Shown in pieces: positions 17,207-24,945 of a stretch of 64,000 bases of DNA. The notes beneath the pieces are model-generated. The model saw only the letters and a program-made list of their open reading frames with translations, searched no databases and was not told the origin of the DNA. The number at the start of each line of letters is the position of its first letter. Positions within the stretch are counted from its first letter, which is position 1. Where the stretch lies: assembly GCA_036960175.1 (NCBI GenBank), contig JBALWH010000014.1, positions 34,229-98,228 of the forward strand, given 5' to 3'. This DNA is from Motiliproteus sp036960175 (GTDB taxonomy: Bacteria > Pseudomonadota > Gammaproteobacteria > Pseudomonadales > Balneatricaceae). A program made the translations under genes and the position numbers.

Positions 17207-17653
17207 CTACAGATTTTGCGCTAATAAACGGTCCAGTTGATTAGCAAAATTTTGGCGATCTTTGGGGCCGAGGGTCGCTGGTCCCGATGTTTGAACACCG
17301 CTGCTCCTCAGGGTTTCCATAAAGTCTCGCATGTTTAAGCGTTGACGAATGTTTTCTTCTGTATAGAGCTCGCCCCTTGGATTAAGGGCGATGGCGTTCT
17401 TTTCGATCACTTCTGCGGCCAGCGGAATATCGGCAGTGATAACCAGATCATCCGCATCGCAGTGCTGGACAATATGATTGTCAGCCACGTCGAAACCCGC
17501 AGAGACACGCACCGAGCTAATTACTTTTGAAGGTGGGGTCGATAGTGCTTGGTTGGCGACCAGTATCAGCTCGATCTGTACCCTTTCGGCTGCTCGAAAC
17601 AGAATTTCCTTGATTACGTTTGGACAGGCATCGGCGTCAACCCAGATTTTCAC
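17207..17653 (-). CDS. yaiI: YaiI/YqxD family (DUF188) protein
   Basis: This 148-aa protein of the YaiI/YqxD family has the signature MKIWVDADACPNVIKEI, followed by DVADNHIVQHCDADDLVITADIPLAAE. The arrangement of Asp residues resembles PIN-like nucleases, and a nuclease-like role is inferred by fold only. The C-terminal FANQLDRLL is family-typical. It is the first gene of a two-gene leftward unit. Confidence 0.92.
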   Translation of the reverse strand: MKIWVDADACPNVIKEILFRAAERVQIELILVANQALSTPPSKVISSVRVSAGFDVADNHIVQHCDADDLVITADIPLAAEVIEKNAIALNPRGELYTEENIRQRLNMRDFMETLRSSGVQTSGPATLGPKDRQNFANQLDRLLAQNL

Positions 17654-18261
17654 TAATGTTACCTTCTATCGTTAATGTCCAGAGTGGTGGCCAGCATACA
17701 CCCTTGATTGGGAAATGTTGATGGTACACATGGAAGTTGAATTCGAGGGCCTCTTTATTGTATTAAGGTATAAATGGATTTAGTAACTTATTTAATACCT
17801 TAGATAATGACTAGTTTAATTAAACTCAAATCTTGGCTGTGAGGTTTGTCATTATATTTTGCGATGTTGCTGTGCGGTGTTTTTGAGTGGGCGTTAAATA
17901 TTATAGGCAGAGGGAGTATAAATTGCATTCAAAACAGCGGCTTGAGATATATCATTTATTGCGCTAAATGGTCGGGACTGCCTGTCAATAAATGACTATT
18001 ACGTCTGTTTTCGGTGTTTGATTTAGATCTTATTTAGGGCTGATTTAACTAGGATTTTGCAAAACCAGACCGAATTGATCGGGATCAATTCGTTAAAAGC
18101 ACAGAGGTTTAATATAAATTCCGGCTCATCGGATAACCCTCCTGTTCATGATTCAGTGAACGATCGGTGAAAGGAAAGAAATCATGACTGGGCCAAAGTT
18201 CTCACCTTTTTTAAAAATGTAACACTAGGTGATTAAGATTCCCAAAGGAGGTCACCATCAA
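17654..18261 (+). promoter_or_regulatory. nirS control region with FNR/DNR-type boxes
   Basis: The 600-base gap is AT-rich and carries nirS regulation. A perfect FNR/DNR site TTGAT-CGGG-ATCAA lies at 18075-18088, inside a longer inverted repeat (GAATTGATC / GATCAATTC, 18072-18091). If it sits at -41.5, transcription starts near 18123, and a TATAAA-like -10 at 18113-18118 fits a class II promoter. Weaker matches are TTGAT-TTAG-ATCTT (18018-18031) and TTGAG-ATAT-ATCAT (17942-17955). This is the expected control by oxygen limitation and nitric oxide. The leader of about 140 bases holds a possible short ORF. Confidence 0.75.
18184..18222 (+). other. Possible 12-codon leader ORF before nirS
   Basis: ATG at 18184, preceded by AAAGGAAAG at good spacing, opens a frame of 12 codons (MTGPKFSPFLKM) and stops at TAA 18220-18222, 39 bases before the nirS ATG. 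Short segments GGTGA (18166-18170), TCACC (18202-18206), GGTGA (18228-18232) and TCACC (18252-18256) could pair alternately. The last borders the nirS ribosome site. The stems are only 5-6 bp, so this is a suggestion only. Confidence 0.3.
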
Positions 18262-19902
18262 ATGAAAAGAGCTAAATTTGGATTGTCCGCTCTGGTTCTA
18301 GCCATGGGTATGGCTACTGGAGCTGCTGCTGTAGCAGCAGAAGATAAAATGCATGCGGCGCCTGTTCTGACGCCTGCCGAGTTCGATAAAGCAACTGCCA
18401 TGTATTTTCAGCGCTGCGCCGGTTGTCACGGTGTTCTGCGTAAAGGCGCTACCGGTAAAAACCTGGAGCCAAAAAATACACTGAAGAAAGGGACCAAGCG
18501 TTTGTCTCGAATCATCGAGTTGGGTACCGAAGGCGGTATGAACAACTTTGATGATATCTTCAGTAATGAAGATATTGATTTGTTGGCCAAGTACATTCAG
18601 CTGGAGCCTCCTGTTCCGCCTGAAATGTCTCTAGCTATGATGAAAGAGGCCACCAAGGAATTTATTGCGCCGAAAGATTACCCAGCTAAGCCAATGCATG
18701 GCCGTAACTGGGAAAACTTCTTTATAATTATCGAGCGTGATGCGGGTACAGTTGCCATTATCGACGGCGATACCAAAGAGATTGTTACTCACATCGATAC
18801 CGGCTATGCGGTACACGTAATCAAAGGTACTGAGCATCATAAAACTCAGCATCCCGAAGCTGCTATAGGTCGTTTCTGGTACACCATCGGTCGTGATGGC
18901 AAAGTCAATAAGATTGACCTGTGGCAGACTCCTGAAAAGATGCTGGTTGCTGAAACCAAGATGGCTTATGACGCACGTGATATCGCCGTTTCTGGCGATG
19001 GCAAGTACGTGATTGCCGGTGGTTACTGGCCACCACATTTCGTCATCATGGATGCCGAAACTCTAAATCCGTTGAAAGTCGTTTCTTCTCGCGGTATCAA
19101 CGTTGACGGCGAGTATGTTAACGAAGCCCGTGTTGCTGCAATCTACACCACGCCTAACGAGCCTACTTTCCTAGTAGCCGTTAAAGAGCTGGGTCAGATG
19201 TGGCAGGTGGACTACACCGATCTGGATAACCTGCGTATCGAGCAGATCAACTCTGCTAAGTTCCTGCATGATGGATTCTTCGATCCTTCAGGTCGTTACT
19301 TCCAAATCGCTGCTAACGCTTCTGACAAAATGGTTGTCGTAGACACCAAGACTCGTAAGCTGGAAGCGATGATCGACACAGACGCCAAGCCACATCCTGG
19401 CCCGGGTGCTAACTGGATCGATCCTAAGTGTGGTCCTGTTGCTGGTACTACCCACCTGGGTGTAGGCCTTGTTTCTGTATGGGGCAATGATCCTATCAAC
19501 AACAAGGAAAATGCCTGGAAGCTATGCTACGAAGTTGAGACTGACGGTGCTGGTGTATTTATCCGTACCCATCCAACGTCTGACTACGTTTGGGCTGACC
19601 AAACCAAGCACCCTGAGCCTGAAGTTCAGCAGTCTGTACAGGTCTTCGATAAGAAGACTCACGAAATCGTTAAGACCATTCGTGTGACTGAAGAAGAAGG
19701 TAAAGCGGCTGTACACATGGAGTTCAACTCTGACGGTACTGAAGTTTGGGTTTCTGTCTGGAACCGTAAGAACGCCACTTCTCCTGAAGGTGAAATCGTG
19801 ATCTATGATGCCAAGACCCTCAAAGAGAAGGCGCGTATCAAAGGTCTGACGACTCCGACTGGTAAGTTCAACGTACATAACCGCATTAATCACGTTACTT
19901 GA
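18262..19902 (+). CDS. nirS: Cytochrome cd1 nitrite reductase
   Basis: NirS is the periplasmic enzyme that reduces nitrite to nitric oxide in denitrification. The start ATG at 18262 follows a near-perfect AAAGGAGGT; an upstream in-frame start at 18229 would place this site inside the gene. A signal peptide of about 26 residues (…AAAVAA) comes first. A c-type heme domain with CAGCH at residues 52-56 follows, then the eight-bladed d1-heme propeller. Blade repeats include VIDGDTKEIVTHIDTGYAVH, ARDIAVSGDGKYVIAGGYWPPH and VHMEFNSDGTEVWVSVWNR. The length of 546 aa is slightly below that of the Pseudomonas enzymes plus their signal. A terminator follows closely. Confidence 0.98.
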   Translation: MKRAKFGLSALVLAMGMATGAAAVAAEDKMHAAPVLTPAEFDKATAMYFQRCAGCHGVLRKGATGKNLEPKNTLKKGTKRLSRIIELGTEGGMNNFDDIFSNEDIDLLAKYIQLEPPVPPEMSLAMMKEATKEFIAPKDYPAKPMHGRNWENFFIIIERDAGTVAIIDGDTKEIVTHIDTGYAVHVIKGTEHHKTQHPEAAIGRFWYTIGRDGKVNKIDLWQTPEKMLVAETKMAYDARDIAVSGDGKYVIAGGYWPPHFVIMDAETLNPLKVVSSRGINVDGEYVNEARVAAIYTTPNEPTFLVAVKELGQMWQVDYTDLDNLRIEQINSAKFLHDGFFDPSGRYFQIAANASDKMVVVDTKTRKLEAMIDTDAKPHPGPGANWIDPKCGPVAGTTHLGVGLVSVWGNDPINNKENAWKLCYEVETDGAGVFIRTHPTSDYVWADQTKHPEPEVQQSVQVFDKKTHEIVKTIRVTEEEGKAAVHMEFNSDGTEVWVSVWNRKNATSPEGEIVIYDAKTLKEKARIKGLTTPTGKFNVHNRINHVT

Positions 19903-19925
19903 TTGATCGGTAAGACGTTGTAATA

Positions 19926-19955
19926 CGGAGGGGTGGTTTCCACCCCTCCGGTTTT
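19926..19955 (+). terminator. Intrinsic terminator after nirS
   Basis: An 11-bp perfect stem, CGGAGGGGTGG with CCACCCCTCCG, has a TTT loop and is followed by GTTTT. It starts 24 bases after the nirS stop and separates nirS from the next gene, which may be expressed by read-through or from its own promoter. Confidence 0.9.
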
Positions 19956-20106
19956 ATCTGAAGAATATTAATTGATTCGGCGCCGTCGGATTGGAATATT
20001 AAGAATAATTACGGATTTTTGCAGGTAGTTCTCCGATGCTAGCCAGCTATTCAGGCGGCTTGCGATGTCTTAACGCAGTTTATCTGTAGTCCAGGAGTTA
20101 GGCGTA

Positions 20107-21834
20107 ATGTCAGTCACCTCAGCGCTGAAAAATATGATGTCAAGGAAGCTGGTCTTGGGGACCTCCCTCGGTGTCGCCCTTGTCTTTATGGTTACCGGTG
20201 TGATTTTTTGGGGTGGTGTTAATACTGCTATGGAAATGACCAACACCATGGACTTCTGTATCAGTTGTCACGAGATGGAAGATAACGTCTACCAAGAATA
20301 TAAAGAGACGGTTCACTTCAGCAATCGCAGTGGTGTGCAGGCACAGTGTTCTGACTGCCACGTCCCACGTCCCTGGATTCACAAAGTGATCCGTAAGATC
20401 CAGGCCAGCCGCGAAGTGCTGGGTAAAATTACAGGCGTCATAGATACGCCCGAAAAATTCGATAATGAACGAATGCGTCTGGCGACCAATGTTTGGAATG
20501 CCATGAAGAAAACGAATTCACGGGAATGTAGAAACTGTCATGATTTCAAAACCATGCAGCCCGAGAATCAAAAGCCCCGTTCACGCAAGCAGCATATTAA
20601 TGGTATGACTGCCGGTAATACCTGTATCGATTGTCACAAGGGTATTGCCCACAAAAATGTTCACCAGGATGTTCCTGAGGAAGAGATGGATAAGCTGGTT
20701 CAGCCAGATCCGGCTCTTGCCATTCCATTGCCTCCACAGTGGGTCGCCTTCCTGGCGAAAGAGGAAGAAGACAAGCGCCTAGCTAAAGAAAAAGCTGCTG
20801 CTGTCGCAGCAGCTGCCAAAATTGCTAGAGACCAGGCTAAAGCAGAAGCTGCCGCGAAAGCTGAAGAGTTGGCCAAGTCAGGTGCCGCTCAAGTTGCCGC
20901 AGCAACCCCTGCTGCAGGCACCGGCGTGGAATGGGCCTCGGTGCCTAACCGTGAGATTACTATTTTCTACCCAGGTCAAACCTCTATGGAGTGGATGCGT
21001 CGTGGTAAAGATCACGGTGGAGCGCGCCCATACAAGGCTGGTGACCGTTGTGTAGATTGTCACGATGCAGAAACTGCCGACATGGGGCAGAAGATCGTAA
21101 CCGGAGAGAAGAAAAAGGTTGAACCTACTATCATTCCTGACAAGCGTGGCAGCATCCCTGTTAGCGTGAAGGCCAGTTATGATACTGACAATCTGTACTT
21201 GCGCTTCGAGTGGCCTGATAGCCCTCATACGCCAGCACCTTTCGTCGATGGCGGTAAGATGGATCCAGACAATCAGATGAAGCTGGCGTTCATGCTGGCG
21301 ACTGATGAAGTTGCTCATGCTGGCCAGTCGGGTTGCTGGGGTACTTGCCATGCTGATTTGAATACCATGCCATTTGCGCCAGAAGGTCAGGAAGTGACTA
21401 AGTATCTTGAGGAAAGCCGCACTAAGCTTGAGCTTAAAGGTCGTCGTGGTAAGGCTCTAGGGGGCTGGGATAAGCGCAAAGCTGACGGAGATATCGAAGG
21501 CGAATTTAAAGCGGGTCACTACATGGACATCACTCGTTATAAGAGTGGTACCCAGAAAGTTGAAAGCGGACATATCCTCGCCGACCGTGTGATGGACGAC
21601 GATATGAGCGTTGAATTCATTGCTAACAAAGAAGGTGATAACTGGGTGGTTGAAGTCGCTCGTAAGCTGAATAGCGGTAAAGAGGGTGATCTGGTTCTCG
21701 AAACCGGTAAGGTTTACAACTTCGGTTTTGCGATACACGACGATTACACTAGTGCACGCTACCATCATGTATCTTTAGGATATAAGCTAGGCTTTGATAA
21801 CGGAGACGTAGAAGTCAACGCCACAGCTAAGTAG
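20107..21834 (+). CDS. NapC/NirT tetraheme cytochrome fused to EB_dh-like domain
   Basis: The protein has 575 aa. Residues 1-205 form a NapC/NirT-type quinol-oxidising cytochrome, with an N-terminal membrane anchor (about 15-38) and four CXXCH sites at residues 51, 81, 141 and 173. An Ala/Lys/Glu-rich linker follows (about 217-275). The C-terminal part (about 275-575) carries a fifth CXXCH (residue 315) and resembles the ethylbenzene-dehydrogenase-type heme-binding domain (PVSVKASYDTDNLYLRFEWPD … GCWGTCHADLNTM). It includes a CX3CH motif at 410-415 that may or may not hold heme. Ordinary NirT has about 200 aa, so this is a fusion. Its position after nirS suggests it passes quinol electrons toward NirS. 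Confidence 0.9.
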   Translation: MSVTSALKNMMSRKLVLGTSLGVALVFMVTGVIFWGGVNTAMEMTNTMDFCISCHEMEDNVYQEYKETVHFSNRSGVQAQCSDCHVPRPWIHKVIRKIQASREVLGKITGVIDTPEKFDNERMRLATNVWNAMKKTNSRECRNCHDFKTMQPENQKPRSRKQHINGMTAGNTCIDCHKGIAHKNVHQDVPEEEMDKLVQPDPALAIPLPPQWVAFLAKEEEDKRLAKEKAAAVAAAAKIARDQAKAEAAAKAEELAKSGAAQVAAATPAAGTGVEWASVPNREITIFYPGQTSMEWMRRGKDHGGARPYKAGDRCVDCHDAETADMGQKIVTGEKKKVEPTIIPDKRGSIPVSVKASYDTDNLYLRFEWPDSPHTPAPFVDGGKMDPDNQMKLAFMLATDEVAHAGQSGCWGTCHADLNTMPFAPEGQEVTKYLEESRTKLELKGRRGKALGGWDKRKADGDIEGEFKAGHYMDITRYKSGTQKVESGHILADRVMDDDMSVEFIANKEGDNWVVEVARKLNSGKEGDLVLETGKVYNFGFAIHDDYTSARYHHVSLGYKLGFDNGDVEVNATAK

Positions 21835-21863
21835 CAATGTAATATGTCGAGGAGAGTTGGAGT

Positions 21864-22220
21864 ATGTTTAATCCAATAACTCGGACAACAAGGGGGTGGC
21901 TATTAGCCACCCTTTTTTTGTTGTCTGGTATTTTTAGTGTTCAGGCGTATGCAGAGAACCATGTAATAGAAATTAAAAAGATGAAGTTTAGAACACCGGA
22001 ATTGACTATCAGCGTCGGTGATACGGTGACCTGGATAAACAAAGAATACCGTCAGTATCATTCGGTCTGGTTTGAACAGTTGGGTGAGCCGGAGCCAGAG
22101 TATTTTTTCCCAAAAGAAAGTTATAGCCGCACTTTTGGTGCACCCGGTAACTTCTCCTATCGCTGTGGCCCCCATCCTAAAATGACCGGAGTTATAGTGG
22201 TGGTTGAACCGGGGAAGTGA
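21864..22220 (+). CDS. Amicyanin-like periplasmic cupredoxin
   Basis: This 118-aa protein has a signal peptide (cleavage near …VQAYA-EN, residue 30) and a single type 1 copper domain. Likely ligands are His66 (QYHSVWF) and the loop Cys101-x2-His104-x2-Met107 (YRCGPHPKM). The Cys-x2-His-x2-Met spacing is the amicyanin loop, shorter than in plastocyanin or pseudoazurin. It is 29 bases after the fused NirT-like cytochrome, so the two are probably co-transcribed. An electron-carrier role to NirS is inferred from position; no azurin or cytochrome c551 gene is in the cluster. Confidence 0.88.
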   Translation: MFNPITRTTRGWLLATLFLLSGIFSVQAYAENHVIEIKKMKFRTPELTISVGDTVTWINKEYRQYHSVWFEQLGEPEPEYFFPKESYSRTFGAPGNFSYRCGPHPKMTGVIVVVEPGK

Positions 22221-22239
22221 GTATCCAATGTTAATACAT

Positions 22240-22282
22240 AAGGCTCTGTGCTCATGGATCACGGGGCCTTTGTGGTTTTTTG
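22240..22282 (+). terminator. Intrinsic terminator after the cupredoxin gene
   Basis: AAGGCTCTGTG (22240-22250) pairs with CACGGGGCCTT (about 22260-22270) over 11 bp, counting G-U pairs. A short spacer and a TTTTTT run (22276-22281) follow. Confidence 0.7.
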
Positions 22283-22869
22283 GATAGGTCAAAGTCGATT
22301 ACATTGACCGGCGCCACTAGGTGATCCCTTGCTGTCGGAGAAGGCGTTACGGTGGTTGCAACGTATTCCTGATTTCACCGTCAGTTTGCAGCTGGGCTCT
22401 AACGAAAACGTAACGGCAGGCATCGAATTCTGGTACTAGGGATTAGTTCTTCAGTAGCAAGATCAAGCCTTGCTCGAGCATTTTCGAGAGTTGGAGGAGT
22501 TGGAGGAGTTGCGGCGTCAGGCTGAGAAAGATGATGCCAAGGCCCAGTAGCCACTGGTCGAATCGTATTTTTAGCTAGTCAGCACAAAAATGGTTACGGT
22601 GGATTCCAAAAAATAGTGAAACAGCCTGGACCTATTATCAGCAGGCTTTGAGCAGTTCAGGCGCTGGTGTCCTCTGATTAACGGCAGGGTAGCGGGACGG
22701 GAAATTACGATTAAGCGTGCCAATATTGAAAAGGCCTTAGTGGCACTTTAAATATAGCCGTCAGGACTACTATTCGAACCCCCTGTCGGGGGCTTCGATG
22801 CATCGGGGTTGGCATGGGCGATGCTATGCGCTGACTAATCGCCCGGATCAGGCGCTTTCGCTTCTGTCT
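22283..22869. other. Gene-free stretch, possibly a decayed coding region
   Basis: There is no intact gene in about 590 bases. Short coding-like pieces remain on the plus strand. An open run to 22439 ends NVTAGIEFWY-stop. A second piece near 22453-22549 is Glu-rich (RELEELEELRRQAEKDD, then a stop). A third piece near 22700-22752 ends with IKRANIEKALVAL-stop. Frame breaks between them suggest a broken gene, but no family was recognised and the pieces could be chance. Confidence 0.25.
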
Positions 22870-24246
22870 CTAGCTCTGTTTTAGCTTGTCAGCCAGGCTC
22901 ACCACCGTACCTATAATAATCAGCGAGGGTGATTTGAACTTCTCTTCTTCGCATCGCTGAGCAATATTATCCAGCTGTCCTACCAGTAGTCGTTGTTGCG
23001 GAGTGGTCGCCCGATAGACCAGAGCGACAGGTGTGTCGGCGCTCATACCATGGGCTTGCAGTTGTTCTGAAATGGTAGCTAGGGCAGTGAGGCCCATATA
23101 AAACACCACGGTTTGATGCCTTTGTGACAGGCTGGGCCAGTCTAAGCTGAGTTCGCCTTCTTTCAGATGACCGGTGACAAAGGTAACGGACTGAGCATGA
23201 TCGCGATGAGTTAGCGGGATGCCGCAATAACTAGAACTACCTGAAGCGGCGGTGATACCTGGAACCACCTGGAAGTTGATGTTTTCTCCCAATAATTCTT
23301 CGATCTCTTCGCCGCCACGGCCAAAGATAAAGGGGTCTCCCCCTTTCAGTCGTACAACCCGTTTGCCTTGCTGGGATAGCTTAACCAGTAGGCGGTTGAT
23401 CTCGTCTTGTGGCAGCGAGTGTTGTCCCATTTTCTTGCCTACATAGATACGCTCTGCGTCCTGCCGGCTAAGGGCCAAAATTTCTGCTGAGACTAGACGG
23501 TCATAGACCACCACATCTGCCTGTTGTAACAGGCGCAGGGCCTTTACCGTGAGCAGATCTGGGTCGCCGGGACCGGCGCCAATCAGATAAACAGTGCCTG
23601 TACTTTCCTGCTTGCCATTATAACAGGCTAGCGCGTCTTCAATTACCTGTTCTGGACTGGTGCTGCCGCCTCTTGTTGTTTCGCTTAAGGGGCCTGCTAA
23701 AAGATCACTCCAGAATGCTTCTTGTTCGCTGCTCCCCTGGATTTGTCCGTTAACCTGAGGTTGGTAGCGGCAGATTAGTTCGTCGAGGATATCTAGCTTA
23801 CGAGGCAAGCTGAGCTCCAATTGATTTTGTACATATTTTGCCAGCGCCGGAGATTTGCTTTGGCTGCAGATAGCTACGGATATGGGGGAGCGTTCGATGG
23901 TTTTTGGAAAGTAGCAGCTACACAGGTCTGGTTGTCCGACCACATGGGCCTGCATTCGGTAGAGGTGAGCTTTGGCGACGATACTTTCTGATTCCTCGAT
24001 GGGGGTGTCTCCGATCACCACGATATCGTGGTTTTCCAGATCGGCTTCTTCAAACCCCTTTGCCAGGTGAGTTAGCTGATTTTGATCGATCAGTGATTTA
24101 AGCTCGTCACAAGGGTCACTGCTGAGGACGGTTAGCTGAATATTTGCCCGGGCCATTAACCGACCTTTGGAGGTCGCTTCAAGACCATCTCCAATCAGCA
24201 GAGCACGTGTCGCGGTGGAACGTAAGAAAATTGGCAAAGTATCCAT
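22870..24246 (-). CDS. nirE: CysG-like uroporphyrinogen-III methyltransferase (NirE role)
   Basis: This 458-aa protein aligns without gaps to the start of E. coli CysG (MDTLPIFL versus MDHLPIF), which fixes the ATG at 24246. A frame 31 codons longer exists. The C-terminal SUMT domain (about 215-455) is intact, with LIGAGPGDPDLLT, RLKGGDPFIFGRGGEE, VPGITAASG and PLTHRD. It would make precorrin-2 from uroporphyrinogen III for heme d1. The N-terminal dehydrogenase/ferrochelatase half is present but altered. The catalytic Asp104 of CysG (VVDAP) is Gly104 here (VVGQP), while Ser128 is kept. It is divergent from nirC and shares its control region. Confidence 0.9.
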   Translation of the reverse strand: MDTLPIFLRSTATRALLIGDGLEATSKGRLMARANIQLTVLSSDPCDELKSLIDQNQLTHLAKGFEEADLENHDIVVIGDTPIEESESIVAKAHLYRMQAHVVGQPDLCSCYFPKTIERSPISVAICSQSKSPALAKYVQNQLELSLPRKLDILDELICRYQPQVNGQIQGSSEQEAFWSDLLAGPLSETTRGGSTSPEQVIEDALACYNGKQESTGTVYLIGAGPGDPDLLTVKALRLLQQADVVVYDRLVSAEILALSRQDAERIYVGKKMGQHSLPQDEINRLLVKLSQQGKRVVRLKGGDPFIFGRGGEEIEELLGENINFQVVPGITAASGSSSYCGIPLTHRDHAQSVTFVTGHLKEGELSLDWPSLSQRHQTVVFYMGLTALATISEQLQAHGMSADTPVALVYRATTPQQRLLVGQLDNIAQRCEEEKFKSPSLIIIGTVVSLADKLKQS

Positions 24247-24390
24247 CGGAAATAATCCTGTCCTGCGTTGAGTGCTAAGTCGATGTTTCTCAACAGAAGG
24301 CTCTCTGCAAGAGGTGTTCTGCTGAACCGATTTAGCCATATCAATGATGTAATTTCTGATCGATCATAGACCCATATCCATTGTGTGGAC

Positions 24391-24480
24391 TTGTCTTATG
24401 TCAAGGGTTGCGAGCTGTTATGGCGTTCTTGAGGTGGGTCAACTGGATTCCGTCAGCGGATGAAAATTGTCTTATGTCAA
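24391..24480. promoter_or_regulatory. Three FNR/DNR-like palindromes at 38-bp spacing
   Basis: Between nirE and nirC lie two identical sites TTGTC-TTAT-GTCAA (24391-24404 and 24467-24480) and a weaker middle one TTGAG-GTGG-GTCAA (24429-24442). Their starts are exactly 38 bases apart. The two outer copies share 16 identical bases and similar flanks, which suggests a duplication. The half-sites TTGNC/GNCAA match the looser Dnr/FNR consensus. They could serve both divergent promoters. Confidence 0.65.
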
Positions 24481-24541
24481 GGAGTGCGCTGGTGTCGCGA
24501 GTATGCTGTTAGGTCAGTGATTAGCGGTCCGGGAATTTGAT

Positions 24542-24919
24542 GTGAACTGGTGTTTAGTCTTTATTCGTAATCAGTCTTTTAAAGCCATGCAGGCGCTATG
24601 TGTGGGGGGGCTGTGCATGTTGTTTACCTTCGCCGGTGCTGCCCAGGCTCAGGAAGAAATTAACGCTGAACGCAGCGAACAGCTCGGCTATATGCTCAAG
24701 CATGATTGTGGCTCTTGCCACGGTATGACCTTAAAAGGCGGCTTGGGTCCGGCGCTGCTACCCGAACTGTTACAGGGAAAGGGGCATACGGTCGACAGCC
24801 TTAGCGTCATTATTCGCAGCGGTGTACCCGGTACGGCCATGCCGCCCTGGGGGCCGATTCTCAAAGAAGAAGATATTCGCTGGTTGTCGACACACTTGCT
24901 GCAATCCGACCTGAACTGA
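24542..24919 (+). CDS. nirC: Cytochrome c55X NirC
   Basis: This small periplasmic monoheme cytochrome has 125 aa, with a signal peptide ending …AGAAQA and one heme site CGSCH (about residues 57-61). The downstream Met ligand is probably that of TAMPPWGP. It resembles the c-domain of NirN (GLGPALLPELL versus GMGPALLPQNL). NirC supports NirS maturation and can donate electrons. The start GTG at 24542 gives a signal with positive charge; ATG at 24587 would remove it. It opens the nirCFDLGHJN operon. Confidence 0.9.
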   Translation: MNWCLVFIRNQSFKAMQALCVGGLCMLFTFAGAAQAQEEINAERSEQLGYMLKHDCGSCHGMTLKGGLGPALLPELLQGKGHTVDSLSVIIRSGVPGTAMPPWGPILKEEDIRWLSTHLLQSDLN

Positions 24920-24945
24920 ATACATTGAACTAAGGTGAGCGCTGG

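Noticed and set aside
18229..18261. Upstream GTG start for nirS
   Set aside because: It would place the AAAGGAGGT ribosome site inside the gene and add a polar stretch before the signal peptide.
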